Origin: Quillaja saponaria
Taxonomy: Eukaryota > Streptophyta > Magnoliopsida > Fabales > Quillajaceae
Reading direction: 5' to 3'
Assembly (NCBI GenBank): GCA_029379385.1
Contig: CM055618.1
Span: forward strand, 3,606,134-3,670,133
DNA: 64,000 nt
How positions within the stretch are numbered: position 1 is the stretch's first letter; the number at the start of each line of letters is the position of its first letter. Positions 1 through 10,724 of this stretch are shown here, in pieces. A program made the translations under genes and the position numbers. The notes under the pieces are model-generated. The model worked only from the letters and a program-made list of their open reading frames with translations, did no database searches and was not told where the DNA came from.

Positions 1-555
1 CAAAAATGCAACCAACTTCTTTATCTGAATTGAATTCTAACAACATATATGTGATTTAAACTCAACTGTAGAAATTGAACCGATGAACCAACCTTGTACT
101 GTCTTTCTCAATAATAATAATAATAATTTTTTTTTTTTCTTATTGATAAAGAAGGATAAGTCTGATACATTTTCATTATTTTAGGTTTAACTAATGATGC
201 TAAGTGCCAACTCATATATTAAGTGTGAAAAGTTATCAGACCAGATTTCTAATCTGATTGAAGTCATTGTTGGTTTGAATCTAAATAGTTCACGTTTGAT
301 GTCATTTTTTTCTGATTGGAAGAGCTAGATTGTGAACTGGCAAATCCTGATCCAATCATAGTCAACTTGGATTTGATTTGTTGGTTCTTGATTTTCTTGT
401 CCAAATAGGTAGTATCTCTAAATACATAATCTTTGTCAGTGAGTTTTGTCTTGAGCATTTGGTTTTATGACAGTATCTCAAAAGTTGCCTTTTATTCTTA
501 AATGAAGAGTGTCGTTGGATGTGAAAATAAGTGAAGCATTGGCATCCTGTCACAG
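1..555. other. Non-coding DNA upstream of the first MFDR relic exon
   Basis: AT-rich DNA with a T run near 127-139 and no credible coding region. It probably belongs to the intron in front of the exon relic at 556. Two short minus-strand reading frames here (264-458, 362-553) resemble nothing I know and look like chance. Confidence 0.5.
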
Positions 556-617
556 GTATCAGTTATCTAGATGTTCATATCAAGGAAGCTGATTTACAAA
601 AAACCCCTGCAGATGGG
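556..617 (+). pseudogene. MFDR: MFDR relic, isolated upstream exon
   Basis: A short exon-like block starts after the acceptor TCACAG and ends at a donor GTAATG at 618. It reads GI..L.VHIKEADLQKTPADG, which matches the stretch of plant NADPH:adrenodoxin oxidoreductase just before the R-N-R-I-Q-R-R-V-Y-E segment. That next segment is found 7.5 kb downstream at 8125, so the two pieces were neighbouring exons before retrotransposons entered the intron between them. The splice phase to the downstream piece does not join cleanly, consistent with decay. Family identity is from memory of the plant protein, with no alignment run. Confidence 0.72.
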
Positions 618-764
618 GTAATGTGACAATTATTTTGTATGCTTCATCTCAATATTCTTGTAAAGGATTCTACGAGAATTTCTCAAAATAGTATCCTTAT
701 CTAAAATATATGTTGACTAATAATTTTTATCCGTTCATTTTTTTCATATATTGTACTTTATCCT

Positions 765-1165
765 TGACATAGCAGAATTATGAAAGAACCTAAACTAGCA
801 TAAAACTAAGCTTAGAAAAGCTTAGCACAAGACTAAATCTTTAAGGAATAAACTGGACTCCACTAGCAGAATATCAAAACACCCTTAGGTATAAACTTTT
901 ATGATAAAAACTGCATTTTACAAACTAGCAAAGCTTGTCTTTTATAAAAGGCTAGGAGAAATCCTAAGAGACTAAGGATACTTGCTTAGCAAGCAAAGAT
1001 TCCTAATAAAAGACTAACTCCTAATTAATAGGAAATATTAAAAGAAAAGGTAACTTCTAATAAAATACTAAAGTGATAACTCCTTTTAAATAGAAAATAC
1101 TAAAACTTCAAACCTTACGACTTGCTCTTTTCTTCTTCTTGCTTTTGCCTTGATGCTTTGCATTA
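765..1165 (-). repeat. Element A 3' LTR
   Basis: 401 bases, directly repeated at 7615-8034. The + strand sequence begins TGACATAGCAG and ends TTTGCATTA, so the terminal TG of the minus-strand copy has become TA. It contains the last 19 or so codons and the stop of the gag-integrase ORF. Confidence 0.88.
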
Positions 1166-2391
1166 GTCTCCTCCACTTGGAAAGAACTCGTCCTCGAGTT
1201 ATTGTCAGGATCAAAAGGTTCCTCTTTAGCATGAAACTCATATAAATAAGCCACATTGAATGTCCTTGAAATCCCCATTTCTTCATGCAAATCAACAACA
1301 TAAGCATTGTCATTAATCTTCCTCAAAACTTGGTAAGGACTATACTTCTTAGGCTTTAGTTTATTATAAGTTCCAATAGGAAATCTTTCTTTCTTCAAGA
1401 AAACCATCACCATATCACCTTCTTCAAATGATTGTGTTCTCCTATGCTTATCAGCAAGCTTTTTATATCTGGCATTAGTTTTCTCAAGCTGTTGTTTTAC
1501 TTCTTGGACAGATTTGAACTGGATAGCCATATTTTCTACTGCCATACTTGCTTTGTGTACTGTAGGTAATTTTATCGGATCCAAAGCATGGTTAGGTGGC
1601 TTTAAATACACCAAAGAAAATGGTGCCTTCCCAGTTGCACTTTGTATAGAATTGTTATATGCAAATTGAGCTTGAGCCAAAGCTTCCCACTGTATAGGCT
1701 TGTCACCACATATACTCCTCATCAAATTTCCAGGAGTCCTATTTAGTGACTCTATTTGACCAGCTGTCTGAGGATGAGCAGTGCTACTGAAATTCAAAGT
1801 GGTATCAAACATCTTCCTCCATTGTCTCACCGGACTCTTCCTCCTTCTCTGTCTATCCCTTTGCAAATTATCCCACCATACAGCTGCCCTACTTTTAAGA
1901 TTGAAGGCTACTGTTTTGACTAGTTTCTCTTCTGATACTTCCATCATCTCACCAAATCTCTCAACCTTGCACAGCCAATCAAGAAAGCCTTCAATATTTA
2001 AATTTCCATTGAAGCTTGGAATCTCAGGTTTTACTTTATAGTCTTCAAACTCTTTATTCCTTCTTCCTTTTTGCTGCCCATAATATCCATACCCTCCAAC
2101 CTCTTCATCTGAATCTCCTCCTTGGAAATCTGGTTGGACAAGTGCTGGAATTTGTTGGACAGATGCTTGGTTTTGCCTAATTTGCATAGGTCTTTGAGGC
2201 ACATGCCTATTAACAGGTTGTTCCATTGGTGGGGCCACTCCCCTTCCTTGCTCCCCAACTAATCTAGAGCCTCTTAAAATTTGGTTTATTTGCCCTTGAG
2301 TAGTCTCAGTTGCTTCTTTTTGTGAATCTTGGGTTTCAGTGATTGCTTGCCAAATATCCTTTAACCCACGGTCCCTGTTTTCATTGGCCAT
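1108..2391 (-). CDS. Gag-integrase fusion protein of element A
   Basis: An uninterrupted 427-codon ORF starting 16 bases downstream of the primer-binding site. Residues 1 to about 190 are the start of a Ty3/gypsy gag ([17 protein letters not shown], then the AVWWDNLQ motif and a basic [15 protein letters not shown] stretch). From about residue 190 the sequence is the end of integrase: [46 protein letters not shown] and [15 protein letters not shown]. The switch occurs at WRKM, which resembles both gag WRKM and integrase W-R-K/M-F-D, so a deletion through short homology is likely. Zinc knuckle, protease, RT, RNase H and the integrase catalytic triad are missing. The stop lies inside the 3' LTR. 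No integrase activity is expected; a gag-like or DNA-tethering product is possible but unproven. Confidence 0.85.
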   Translation of the reverse strand: MANENRDRGLKDIWQAITETQDSQKEATETTQGQINQILRGSRLVGEQGRGVAPPMEQPVNRHVPQRPMQIRQNQASVQQIPALVQPDFQGGDSDEEVGGYGYYGQQKGRRNKEFEDYKVKPEIPSFNGNLNIEGFLDWLCKVERFGEMMEVSEEKLVKTVAFNLKSRAAVWWDNLQRDRQRRRKSPVRQWRKMFDTTLNFSSTAHPQTAGQIESLNRTPGNLMRSICGDKPIQWEALAQAQFAYNNSIQSATGKAPFSLVYLKPPNHALDPIKLPTVHKASMAVENMAIQFKSVQEVKQQLEKTNARYKKLADKHRRTQSFEEGDMVMVFLKKERFPIGTYNKLKPKKYSPYQVLRKINDNAYVVDLHEEMGISRTFNVAYLYEFHAKEEPFDPDNNSRTSSFQVEETNAKHQGKSKKKKRASRKV

Positions 2392-2406
2392 TTAGTTAAG
2401 AAAGCT

Positions 2407-2418
2407 ACTCTGATACCA
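2407..2418 (-). promoter_or_regulatory. Element A primer-binding site
   Basis: The minus strand reads TGGTATCAGAGT, one base from the initiator-Met tRNA primer site TGGTATCAGAGC. It is separated by AC from the LTR edge at 2421, so minus-strand synthesis would start here. Confidence 0.85.
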
Positions 2419-2424
2419 ACTGAT

Positions 2425-2868
2425 TGATACAAATCCATGACCCTTACGGGTTTATGCCAGAAGATGCAAACAGCAACTTGCACATGATAGAGAAGATGAG
2501 TTAGTTGCTGACCCATTCTTATCTTTATTTGGTCTTGCTGATTATTCGATACAGTTAGCACAAGAATAGGGAGGTGGAAACTAACTAGCTGTTGAATGAG
2601 TGATTTGAAAGAGTGGCGATAAGTTCTAACATTCTCCTTATCACTCCACAATCTCAGGCTTTCTGTTTTGTTGTTTCCCAAATAAACCTAGGAATTTTTA
2701 TTATAAATAGACCTCGGTTATTTACATTTATTATCATCTAAAAGTTATTTGAAATTCCTATTTGTACTGGAGATTTGTCCATCTTGAACAGGACTATTTC
2801 AGCAATAATACCTTCACTCGATCACTTTCCATTCTTTTGTCCATCTTAAATCTTATTGCTCCTTACCA
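2425..2868 (+). repeat. Element B 5' LTR
   Basis: 444 bases, TG...CA ends, paired with 7170-7613. A TATA-like TTATAAATAG at about 2700-2709 fits a promoter, with transcription start probably a short way downstream. Confidence 0.9.
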
Positions 2869-2869
2869 C

Positions 2870-2881
2870 TAGTATCAGAGC
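2870..2881 (+). promoter_or_regulatory. Element B primer-binding site
   Basis: TAGTATCAGAGC one base after the LTR matches the initiator-Met tRNA primer site TGGTATCAGAGC except for one G-to-A change. Confidence 0.85.
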
Positions 2882-2894
2882 AGCAACGATTCCA

Positions 2895-5800
2895 ATGGTG
2901 AATACACGTTCCACCTCCACCAATCTCCCATCTGAGCCCCAAAATACTAGTCCCTCCTCACCTAACCCTCCACCCGACCCGATAGCTAACCAACTCGCCG
3001 CCATAGCATCGCGCTTGGAGACCATAGACTCCTTGGCAGCAAAGGTAGCTGCTGATTGAAGCCAACTAGAGTGTTGCCACCAATCAATCATCTTTCCACG
3101 TCGAACGCAAGCCAGGAAAAGAACCTGCAAATCCGCCACGATTCCAACGCAGAACTGATTGGCATGAACATGATGAAAATGATGCTGAGTCACCTTGGTG
3201 GCTCCGTAATCCCAACTAGCGGCCTCATACAAAGATAGAATATTCTAAGTATGATGGTGGTGATCCTAGAGGATGGATTTTGAAAGCAGAAAAATATTTC
3301 CGATACTACCAGATGCCGGATGAATTAAAAGTAGACATCGCATCCATGTATTTGGAAGGCGATGCTTTGGATTTCTTTTCTTGGCTCAATAATGATTGTG
3401 CTATTGCATACTGGGAAGAGCTGGTACAAGCTTTACAGGAAAACTATGGCCCAGCAGAATTTCAGAACCCCAACGAATTCAATTGCAGCATTAAACAGAA
3501 TGGCAATGTTCAGGAGTACCGACATGAATTTGCTCGACGATTTGCTAGAGTCACCAACTGGTCCGACCATTGCTTACCGGGTGTGTTTCTCAATGGACTC
3601 AGAGAAGATCTCAAAGCTGATGTAAGGATCCACAAGCCTCGTACAATTTATAAAGCCATGAGCCTAGCCCTTGAATTTGAATCCAAATTAGGCCCAAATA
3701 GAACCCACAAAGGATCCACTTGGCAGAATTCTTTTAAGCTACACGGCCCAAGGAAGGTTCTGGTACAACACCTGCTGCTTCCACTGCTATAAATCGCACT
3801 TCACCTACTGTACAACCACGTCAATGGGATGCTGATCGTCAAGCTCGATTTGCAAAAGGATTGTGTTTCCGTTGTAATGAAAAATTCGGACCTGGTCATC
3901 GCTGCAAACAAGTACTTTTGCACTCTTGTAAGCTAACCCCGATGATGATGAAGCCACACTTGTGGAAGAAGAACCAGAAGAAGATGTCGATCCCAACCTT
4001 TCTAAATTTGCCACAATCAGTCTTCATGATATCCTGGGAAAACAAACTGCAAGTACCATGAAGCTTCAAGGCAAAGTGGGCAAACGTGATGTCCTAATTC
4101 TGGTGGATAGTGGTTCAACCCACAACTTTGTGTCAGAATCAATTGTCCAGGAATTACACTTAATGATGCAATATGTTACTCCTTTTGGCGTTCATATTGG
4201 CAATGGAGACATTATTCGATGCAACAGCATTTGCAAAAATCTCGATGTACAACTTCCTGGGTTGAAGATTACTCAAGATTTCTTTCCCTTTTCTATTGGA
4301 GGAGCAGATCTAGTTTTGGGGATCCAGTGGCTCGCCTCTCTCAATACAGTACAAGCTAACTGGCATGAGATGTTTCTCATCTTTACCATTGATGGCCAAA
4401 AGTACAAGCTTCAAGGAGTCCCTTCAAAAACAACCACACCTGCCACCTTTCAATTCCTAGCAACCACCACTGAAATCCACCTTCCTCCTTCACCCATTGA
4501 TAAAATTCTTTCGGAATTTTCCATCATTTTTCAAGAACCCGAGACACTTCCACCTTTCAGAAATCACACCCATTCTATACCTTTAATTACCAATGCCCAA
4601 CCTCCCAATATCCGACCATACCATTACCCATATAACAAGAAAATAGAAATTGAATCTCAAGTGGCGGAATTATTGAAAAAGGGATTTATCAAACCCAGTT
4701 GCAGCCCATTTGCAAGTCCAATACTCTTAGTGTCCAAGAAAGAAGGCACGTGGCGTATGTGTGTGGACTACCGGGCTCTTAATAAGCTCACCATTCCAGA
4801 TAAATACCCTATACCTAATATTGATGAGCTCCTAGATGAATTGAATAGTGCAAAAGTCTTCTCCAAAATTGATTTGAGATCGGGTTACCACCAGATTCAA
4901 GTCAACCAGGAGGACATTCCCAAGATAGCTTTCAGAACTCACTCTGGCCATTATGAGTTTGTGGTTATGCCCTTTGGGTTAACCAATGCTCCTTCTACAT
5001 TCCAGGCTACCATGAATGATTTATTCTGCCCCCATCTTCGTAAGTTCATACTTGTTTTCTTTGATGACATTTTGATTTACAGCAAAGATGAAATCCAGCA
5101 TCAACTGCATCTGCGAGGCCCTTTCCTTGTTACAAGGTCATCAATTCTATGCAAAGTCCTCTAAATGCTTATTTGCTAAGTCGCAAATCAATTTTTTGGG
5201 GCATGTCATATCTGAAAACGGCGTACAGGTGGAAAAAGAGAAGGTTGCAACAGTTCAAGCATGGCCGATTCCTACAAATGTTAAGAAGCTGAGAGGATTT
5301 CTAGGTTTAACAGGTTATTACCGACGCTTTGTGAAGAATTGTGGGCTGATTGCACGTCCATTGACCAACCTGACCAAGAAAAATGCCTTTCAATGGACAT
5401 CGGCAGCAAATGAAGCTTTTCACGACTTAAGGAGGCTCTAACCACGGTTCCAGTCTTACGGCTTCCAGACTTTTCACAAGAATTCACTGTTGAAAGCAAT
5501 GCAAGTTCAGAAGGAGTTGGTGCCATACTTTCGCAATCAGGACACCCCGTTGCTTATTTCAGTAAAGGTTTATCTTTTTCTAACCGACTAAAATCTGCTT
5601 ATGAGAGAGAGCTCTTAGCTGTGGTATTGGCACTTCAAAAATGGAATCACTACCTTATGGGCAGACATTTCTTCCTCAAAACAGATCATTATACACTCAA
5701 ATACCTCCTGGAGCAACGAGTTACTACAACAGAACAGCAACGGCTTTTGGTAAAACTCATGCCCTATGACTTTACAATTTTGTATCGTGCAGGAAAAGAG

Positions 5801-7150
5801 AACAAAGGAGCAGATTCCCTTTCACAGGCGGCCCTAGCATATTGATCTTTTTACTTTGGTGATGCCTGTGGCCCTTGATTTGATCGATTTGCAAAAAGCA
5901 CTAAAGGTCGATCCACACACACGAATGATTATGAGACTCTCCAATCAGATCCAAAAGCTGTTCCACATTTCTCCATTAGTGGTCACAAACTCTACTTCAA
6001 GGACAGACTTGTGATCCTTGCAGATGACACCTTGTGCGGAAAAATTCTTTTTGAGTCTCATGACACTCCAGCTAGTGGACATGGTGGTTACCTTAAGACT
6101 TTGAAACGTGTCTCCAAGAGTTTTTATTGGCCTAATCTCAAGCAAGAAGTCAAGAAGTATGTGCAGAATTGCTTACACTGCCAGCAAAACAAATATTAAG
6201 CATTGGCACCAGCAGGTCTTCTCCAACCTTTGCCAATTCCAGATCAGATTTGGGAAGACGTTTCCATGGACTTCATAATAGGTCTCCCAAAATCTAACAG
6301 CTTTGATACAATTTTGGTTGCAGTTGATAGGTTGAGCAAATATGCCCACTTCATACCCTTAGCTCATCCTTTTACAACCAAGAAAGTGGCTGAACATTTT
6401 TGTAAAGAGGTTGTTTCGCCTTCATGGCATCCCTAGGTCTATTGTTTCTGATAGGGATGTGGTGTTCCTAAGTAATTTCTGGCAATAACTTTTCAAACTC
6501 TGCAAAACAAAATTGAAGATGAGCACGAGTTATCATCCTCAGACAGATGGACAAACTGAAGTAGTCAACAGGGGGTTAGAAGCTTATCTAAGATGCTTTG
6601 TGCAGGATCAGCCACTTGCATGGAGTTCTTATCTATCATGGGCAGAATATTCTTATAATACCGGGTATCATACTTCCACTAATACCACTCCTTTTTCAGT
6701 GGTTTATGGTCGTTCCCCACCTCCATGTTGGTGATTATGTGTTCTTGCGTTTACAACCATATTGACAGAAATCTCTTGCTAAATGGAAATTCCAGAAACT
6801 GTCTCCTCGTTTCTTTGGGCCGTATAAAGTCATACGACAAGTGGGTAAGGTTGCATATGAACTTGAGCTTCCATCAGATTCTCGCTTGCATCCCATTTTT
6901 CACGTGTCACTCTTATGCCCAGCAAGAGGCCAATTTCCTGCATCTCCACCACCTCTACCAATTTCAAAGGATGGTGAATTACTTCTCTTCCCAGCTCAGG
7001 TACAATCTCATTGTTAGGTCCTTGACGGGGGGATTCCTATCTTAGAATTGTTAATTGAATGGAAAGATAGGCCAATGGAGGAAGCATCTTGGGAAAATTA
7101 TGACTTACTTCAGGGTCAATTTCCCACATTTCGACTTGAGGACAAGTCGT
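2895..7150 (+). pseudogene. Element B gag-pol polyprotein, broken
   Basis: The ATG at 2895 opens gag (MVNTRSTS...). A frame break follows near 3059; gag resumes at about 3241-3800 with KYDGGDPRGWILKAEKYF and EGDALDFFSW, then a zinc knuckle CFRCNEKFGPGHRC near 3866. Protease (LVDSGSTHNFVSE) is at about 4100, and reverse transcriptase at 4640-5440 (CVDYRALNK, VFFDDILIYSKD, with a frameshift near 5100). RNase H is at about 5460-5845 with two further lesions. The integrase zinc-binding part (H...H...CLHCQQ) is at 6060-6190, and the core at 6203-6734 ([18 protein letters not shown]) with a frameshift near 6420. The tail at 7040-7150 (LLIEWKDRPMEEASWENY) resembles a chromodomain-like module. At least six breaks make it nonfunctional. 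Confidence 0.92.
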
Positions 7151-7156
7151 TTTTCT

Positions 7157-7166
7157 AGGGGGGTAG
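7157..7166 (+). promoter_or_regulatory. Element B polypurine tract
   Basis: AGGGGGGTAG ends four bases before the 3' LTR, the place where the plus-strand primer of LTR elements lies. Confidence 0.8.
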
Positions 7167-7169
7167 TAT

Positions 7170-7613
7170 TGATACAAACCCACGACCCTTACGGGTTTAT
7201 GCCAGAAGACGCAAACAGCAACTTGCACATGATAGAGAAGATAAGTTAGTTACTGACCAATTCTTATCTTTATTTGGTCTTGCTAATTATTCGATACAGT
7301 TAACACAAGAATAGGGAGGTGGAAACTAACTAGCTGTTGAATGAGCGATTTGAAAGAGTGGCGATAAGTTCTAACATTCTCCTTATCACTCCACAATCTC
7401 AGGCTTTCTGTTTTGTTGTTTCCCAAATAAACCTAGGAATTTTTATTATAAATAGACCTGGGTTATTTACATTTATCATCATCTAAAAGTTATTTGAAAT
7501 TCCTATTTGTACTGGAGATTTGTCCCTCTTGAACATGACTATTTCAGCAATAATACATTCACTCGATCACTTTCCATTCTTTTGTCCATCTTAAATCTTA
7601 CTGCTCCTTACCA
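7170..7613 (+). repeat. Element B 3' LTR
   Basis: The same 444 bases as 2425-2868 with about 15 differences by eye. It abuts the right-hand copy of the CTGAC-type target duplication. Confidence 0.9.
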
Positions 7614-7614
7614 T

Positions 7615-8034
7615 TGACACTGCAGGAATTATGAAAGAACCTAAGCTAGCATAAAACTAAGCTTTGAAAAGATTAGCACAAGACTAAATCTTTAAGGAAT
7701 AAACTGGAATCCACCAGCATAATATCAAAACATCCTTAGGTATAAACTTTTATGATAAAAACTGCCTTTTACAAACTAGCAAAGCCTGTCTTTTATAAAA
7801 GGCTAGGAGAAATCCTTAGAGACTAAGTATACTTGCTCAGCAAGCAAAGATTCCTAATAAAAGACTAACTCCTAATTAATAAGAAATATTAAAAGAAAAG
7901 GTAACTTTTAATAAAATACTAACTCCTAATAAAATACTAAAGTGATAACTCCTATTAAATGGAAAATACTAAAACTTCAAGCCTTACGACTTGCTCTTTT
8001 CTTCTTCTTGCTTTTGCCTTGATGCTCTGCATCA
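7615..8034 (-). repeat. Element A 5' LTR
   Basis: 420 bases, repeated at 765-1165. The + strand begins TGACACTGCAGG and ends CTGCATCA. Its inner edge was the insertion site of element B, so it is now separated from its primer-binding site by 5.2 kb. Confidence 0.88.
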
Positions 8035-8104
8035 GTCCTTTTTGTTGGTTTTGCTAAAATCTTTTTCATTGTTATCTGTGCCTTCTTTGTGTCGGTTGGC
8101 TAAG

Positions 8105-10724
8105 GAAAGAGATGAAGAATAATCGAATACAGAGGAGAGTTTATGAGTTGCTCTCCAAGGCAACCACAGTAACACCTTCCTATGCTGGTTCAGGTCAACG
8201 AGAACTCCATTTTGTTTTCTTCAGAAAACCTGACAGTTTCCTAGAATCAAATGATATAAGTCGCCAGTTTCTGTCATAAACTTTGAGAAGACAGTTCTCA
8301 AAGGTAAGTTTCCTTTTTATGTAATTTTCTTTTGCACTAGGTATCATCAAAATATCAATGAATTGAAATTAGTAATGGTTTCTTTCAAAAAAATTGAATT
8401 CCTTCTAGTCTATATAATCAATAGTTGTGGAGTACTGCTAGGCTTCCACTAATTCTGGGAAATGCAACAATTTCGGAAGCTGTAAGAACAAATGGAAAAA
8501 TCATCAATACATAGTAGTTGTGCATGTACTTTTGATTATTCAAAATTTCAATTTAATTTTGCAGGTGTTGGCCCCGTATGTTGGCACTGGACAATTGGAA
8601 GACCTCAAATGTGAGTAATTCTTGTGCAACCCAAGCTTTAAGTAATTCATGGTTTCCTAATTTGAAAAATTATCTCTCTGCTAGTTCCTGGTGAGAATTC
8701 TGATTGTAATTATATTTTTAGATTCCTAATGTGCAGGATATGTAGTTATTACTTTACATGAAACAACTCAACTCAACTAAGCTTTAAATTCCAAATTAGT
8801 TGAGATCGGCTACTTTACATGAAACAAATAATCTGAAAATATTTAAAGAGTTAAAATTCTCCTTTCTAAACTAAATTATATAATTGTGTTAATGGATAGC
8901 TGGAGCCTACTCCAGATTATATCAATATCTTCACTTTCAACTAATATTTGACAAGCTGAGTGTGATGCAATATTCTCACTTCTGGAGGATGGTACTGAAG
9001 AGCATGGATTACAAATCTATATCAGTTGATGGCTTACCCTTCGATCATCAGAAAGGTACATAAATGCAGTTTAATTGATTTTCTTGCTTTTTATATGTCA
9101 AATGTTGTAATGTAATTTTCCTCTGGTAAAACTATGTTAATGCCAAGTCAGGAATGGCAAGTCAAGAATTCTTTTTGTTGCTCCCCCTGGTTATGTTTGC
9201 TTTAGATATTGAGTTTATTAACATGTGTATTTAATTTTGGGGAACAAAATTCTTAATCTAAGTCAATTTGAACAAAATTTTCTGGTATTCTAACAAAATT
9301 TCCCTGTTTGACTTTGTGGAGAACAAGTTTTTGGAAATTCTGCCTTTGGTGGGGGTGTGATTGTAAGCACCTTGTGTACAAATTTATAACCTTTTTTCTT
9401 TGCTAATAAAACTATTACTTATTAAAAAAAAAGAAAAAGACTAGTTTATGGAAACAAGTTGTTCTCAAGTTTTATTTTCCAAAAATGAAGCTTGTCAATA
9501 AAATGTCGATGTTTTCTAAGGTCAAATTTGTTTCCTGAAATTAGTATTGTGGAACTAGTTTTACCTGTTTTGACTCGTTTTGAGAACTAATATCTATCGA
9601 GGAAGCAGCATATAAGAAGCCCTTAGATTAGGAGGTGTTAAATGACTTTGAACAATCCTGATCCATTAGTTGATAGTTTCTCATTACCATTCTCGAAAAT
9701 AGATGTATTTGGTAATGATAACAGTGATATCCGTCTCAGGCACTGCCATTGGCAACAATTGACCTGCCTTAGTATGTAAATGTGCCCATATTGCATTTGG
9801 TTTTGAATATGATTTCTTCTTTTCCAGGTATAGTTCCGAACATCAGAGGCCGAGTTCTACGTGATACTTCAGGAGATACTACACTATTTGAGGAAGGTTT
9901 GTATGTATGTGGTTGGTTGGAGAGAGAACCAACTGGGATTATTGCCACAAACTTCTATTGTGCTGAAGAAACTGTAAGTCTGTATCATGCTTTTCATATT
10001 CCTTGGACAGTTAGACCTACCAAAGGAATATATAGATGGTAATGAAGGTAAATTAAATGAAAGAACACATTATAACATGGTGATCTTCTGAGTGATTGGT
10101 AAGCTTCAATTGCATCTTAATTTAGGAAAACATAAAGCTGAGTTGAAAGCCCCACAGTAGAGTACTTGGTTGGATTAGAAGTGAATAAATTGTATTCATC
10201 ATATGTGCCCAGCTGCTGAGTCCTAACTGTAATTTACCTTCATAATGCTAAATAGTAATGCTACTTGTTGGAAGATAAAATAAGAAAAAATTACCTGACG
10301 TCAGAGAAATGTTTCGTGCTAACCCAAAAAGTTTTTCTTGTACTTATGTTCGAAAAATCTTTCAGCACTAAATTCAAACTTAAACAGTAAGCTACTTGTT
10401 AGAAGATAAAATAAGAAAAAAGGAAAATGCTGTAAGGTTGTGTGTGAATATATACTATTTCTTTGGGCTGATAATTGACATGGCAGGTTGCAGGCATTTC
10501 TGAAGACCTTGAGAAAGGAGTGTCGGTATCATCATCTAACTTGCCAAAGCCAGTACGGAGGGAGGGTCTTCTCCAGCTTTTATACAACAGAAATGTCAGA
10601 GTTGTTCCATTCACTGATTGGAAAAGATAGACTCTGAAGAAAAGAAGCTTGGGAGTTTGAAAAATGAACCCCGGGAAAAGTTAGCTACATGGGGGATGAG
10701 CTATTGAGAGTAGCCTTCAAATGA
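8105..10724 (+). pseudogene. MFDR: MFDR relic: NADPH:adrenodoxin oxidoreductase, 3' half
   Basis: Five exon-like blocks match the C-terminal half of the mitochondrial FAD enzyme that passes electrons from NADPH to ferredoxin. They are 8105-8303 (NRIQRRVYELLSK, GQRELHFVFFRKPDSF), 8565-8610, 8988-9055 (VLKSMDYKSISVDGLPFD), 9828-9973 (GLYVCGWLEREPTGIIATN, the conserved GW..R.PTG motif) and 10487-10724 (EGLLQLLYNRNVRVVPF to the TGA at 10722). Most edges are GT-AG. Lesions: net frame loss near 8262-8280, a missing segment near 8575-8583, a TGA made by the nearest splice between 8610 and 8988, and indels near 10620 and 10690. The N-terminal FAD and NADPH domains are outside the window or lost. A functional copy elsewhere would be expected. 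Confidence 0.88.

Larger units (their letters stand above)
2420..7618 (+). mobile_element. Element B: Ty3/gypsy (chromovirus-like) LTR retrotransposon
   Basis: Two 444-base LTRs (2425-2868 and 7170-7613) begin TGATACAAA and end CTTACCA. By eye they differ at about 15 positions, mostly transitions. The 5-base flanks are CTGAT (2420-2424) and TTGAC (7614-7618). Both fit one ancestral CTGAC with a single C-to-T change each, and CTGAC is what the uninterrupted element A would have there. Inside, in order, are a primer site, gag, protease, RT, RNase H, integrase and a C-terminal chromodomain-like tail, then a polypurine tract. All genes are broken by frameshifts or stops, so the element is dead but fairly recent for this window. 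Confidence 0.93.
760..8039 (-). mobile_element. Element A: nonautonomous Ty3/gypsy LTR retrotransposon
   Basis: LTRs lie at 765-1165 and 7615-8034. On the minus strand they begin T(G/A)ATGCA and end TGTCA. Flanking 5-base duplications are ATCCT (760-764) and GTCCT (8035-8039), one transition apart. Minus-strand order is 5' LTR (right), a primer site at 2407-2418 similar to the initiator-Met tRNA site TGGTATCAGAG, a gag start, an integrase end, a purine tract (GTGGAGGAGA, just right of 1165) and the 3' LTR (left). Protease, reverse transcriptase, RNase H and most of integrase are absent, so it would have depended on a relative. Without element B it is only about 2.1 kb long. The right LTR carries a 19-base tandem duplication near 7918-7945 that explains most of the 420 versus 401 length difference. 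Confidence 0.88.
618..8104 (+). other. MFDR relic intron expanded by nested retrotransposons
   Basis: The host intron would be only about 210 bases without the insertion: 618-764 on the left and about 8035-8104 on the right. The remaining 7.27 kb is element A with element B inside it. The right edge at 8101-8104 is TAAG, a weak acceptor, placed just before the coding similarity begins. Confidence 0.65.

Noticed and set aside
2870..2881. tRNA-like text at primer-binding sites
   Set aside because: Only the 12 bases complementary to the tRNA 3' end are present; no cloverleaf surrounds them.
2846..3232. 128-codon minus-strand frame
   Set aside because: It is the opposite strand of the element B gag start, in a region with clear + strand gag similarity.
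3805..4014. Minus-strand serine-rich frame
   Set aside because: It is a shadow of the element B zinc knuckle and protease region on the + strand.
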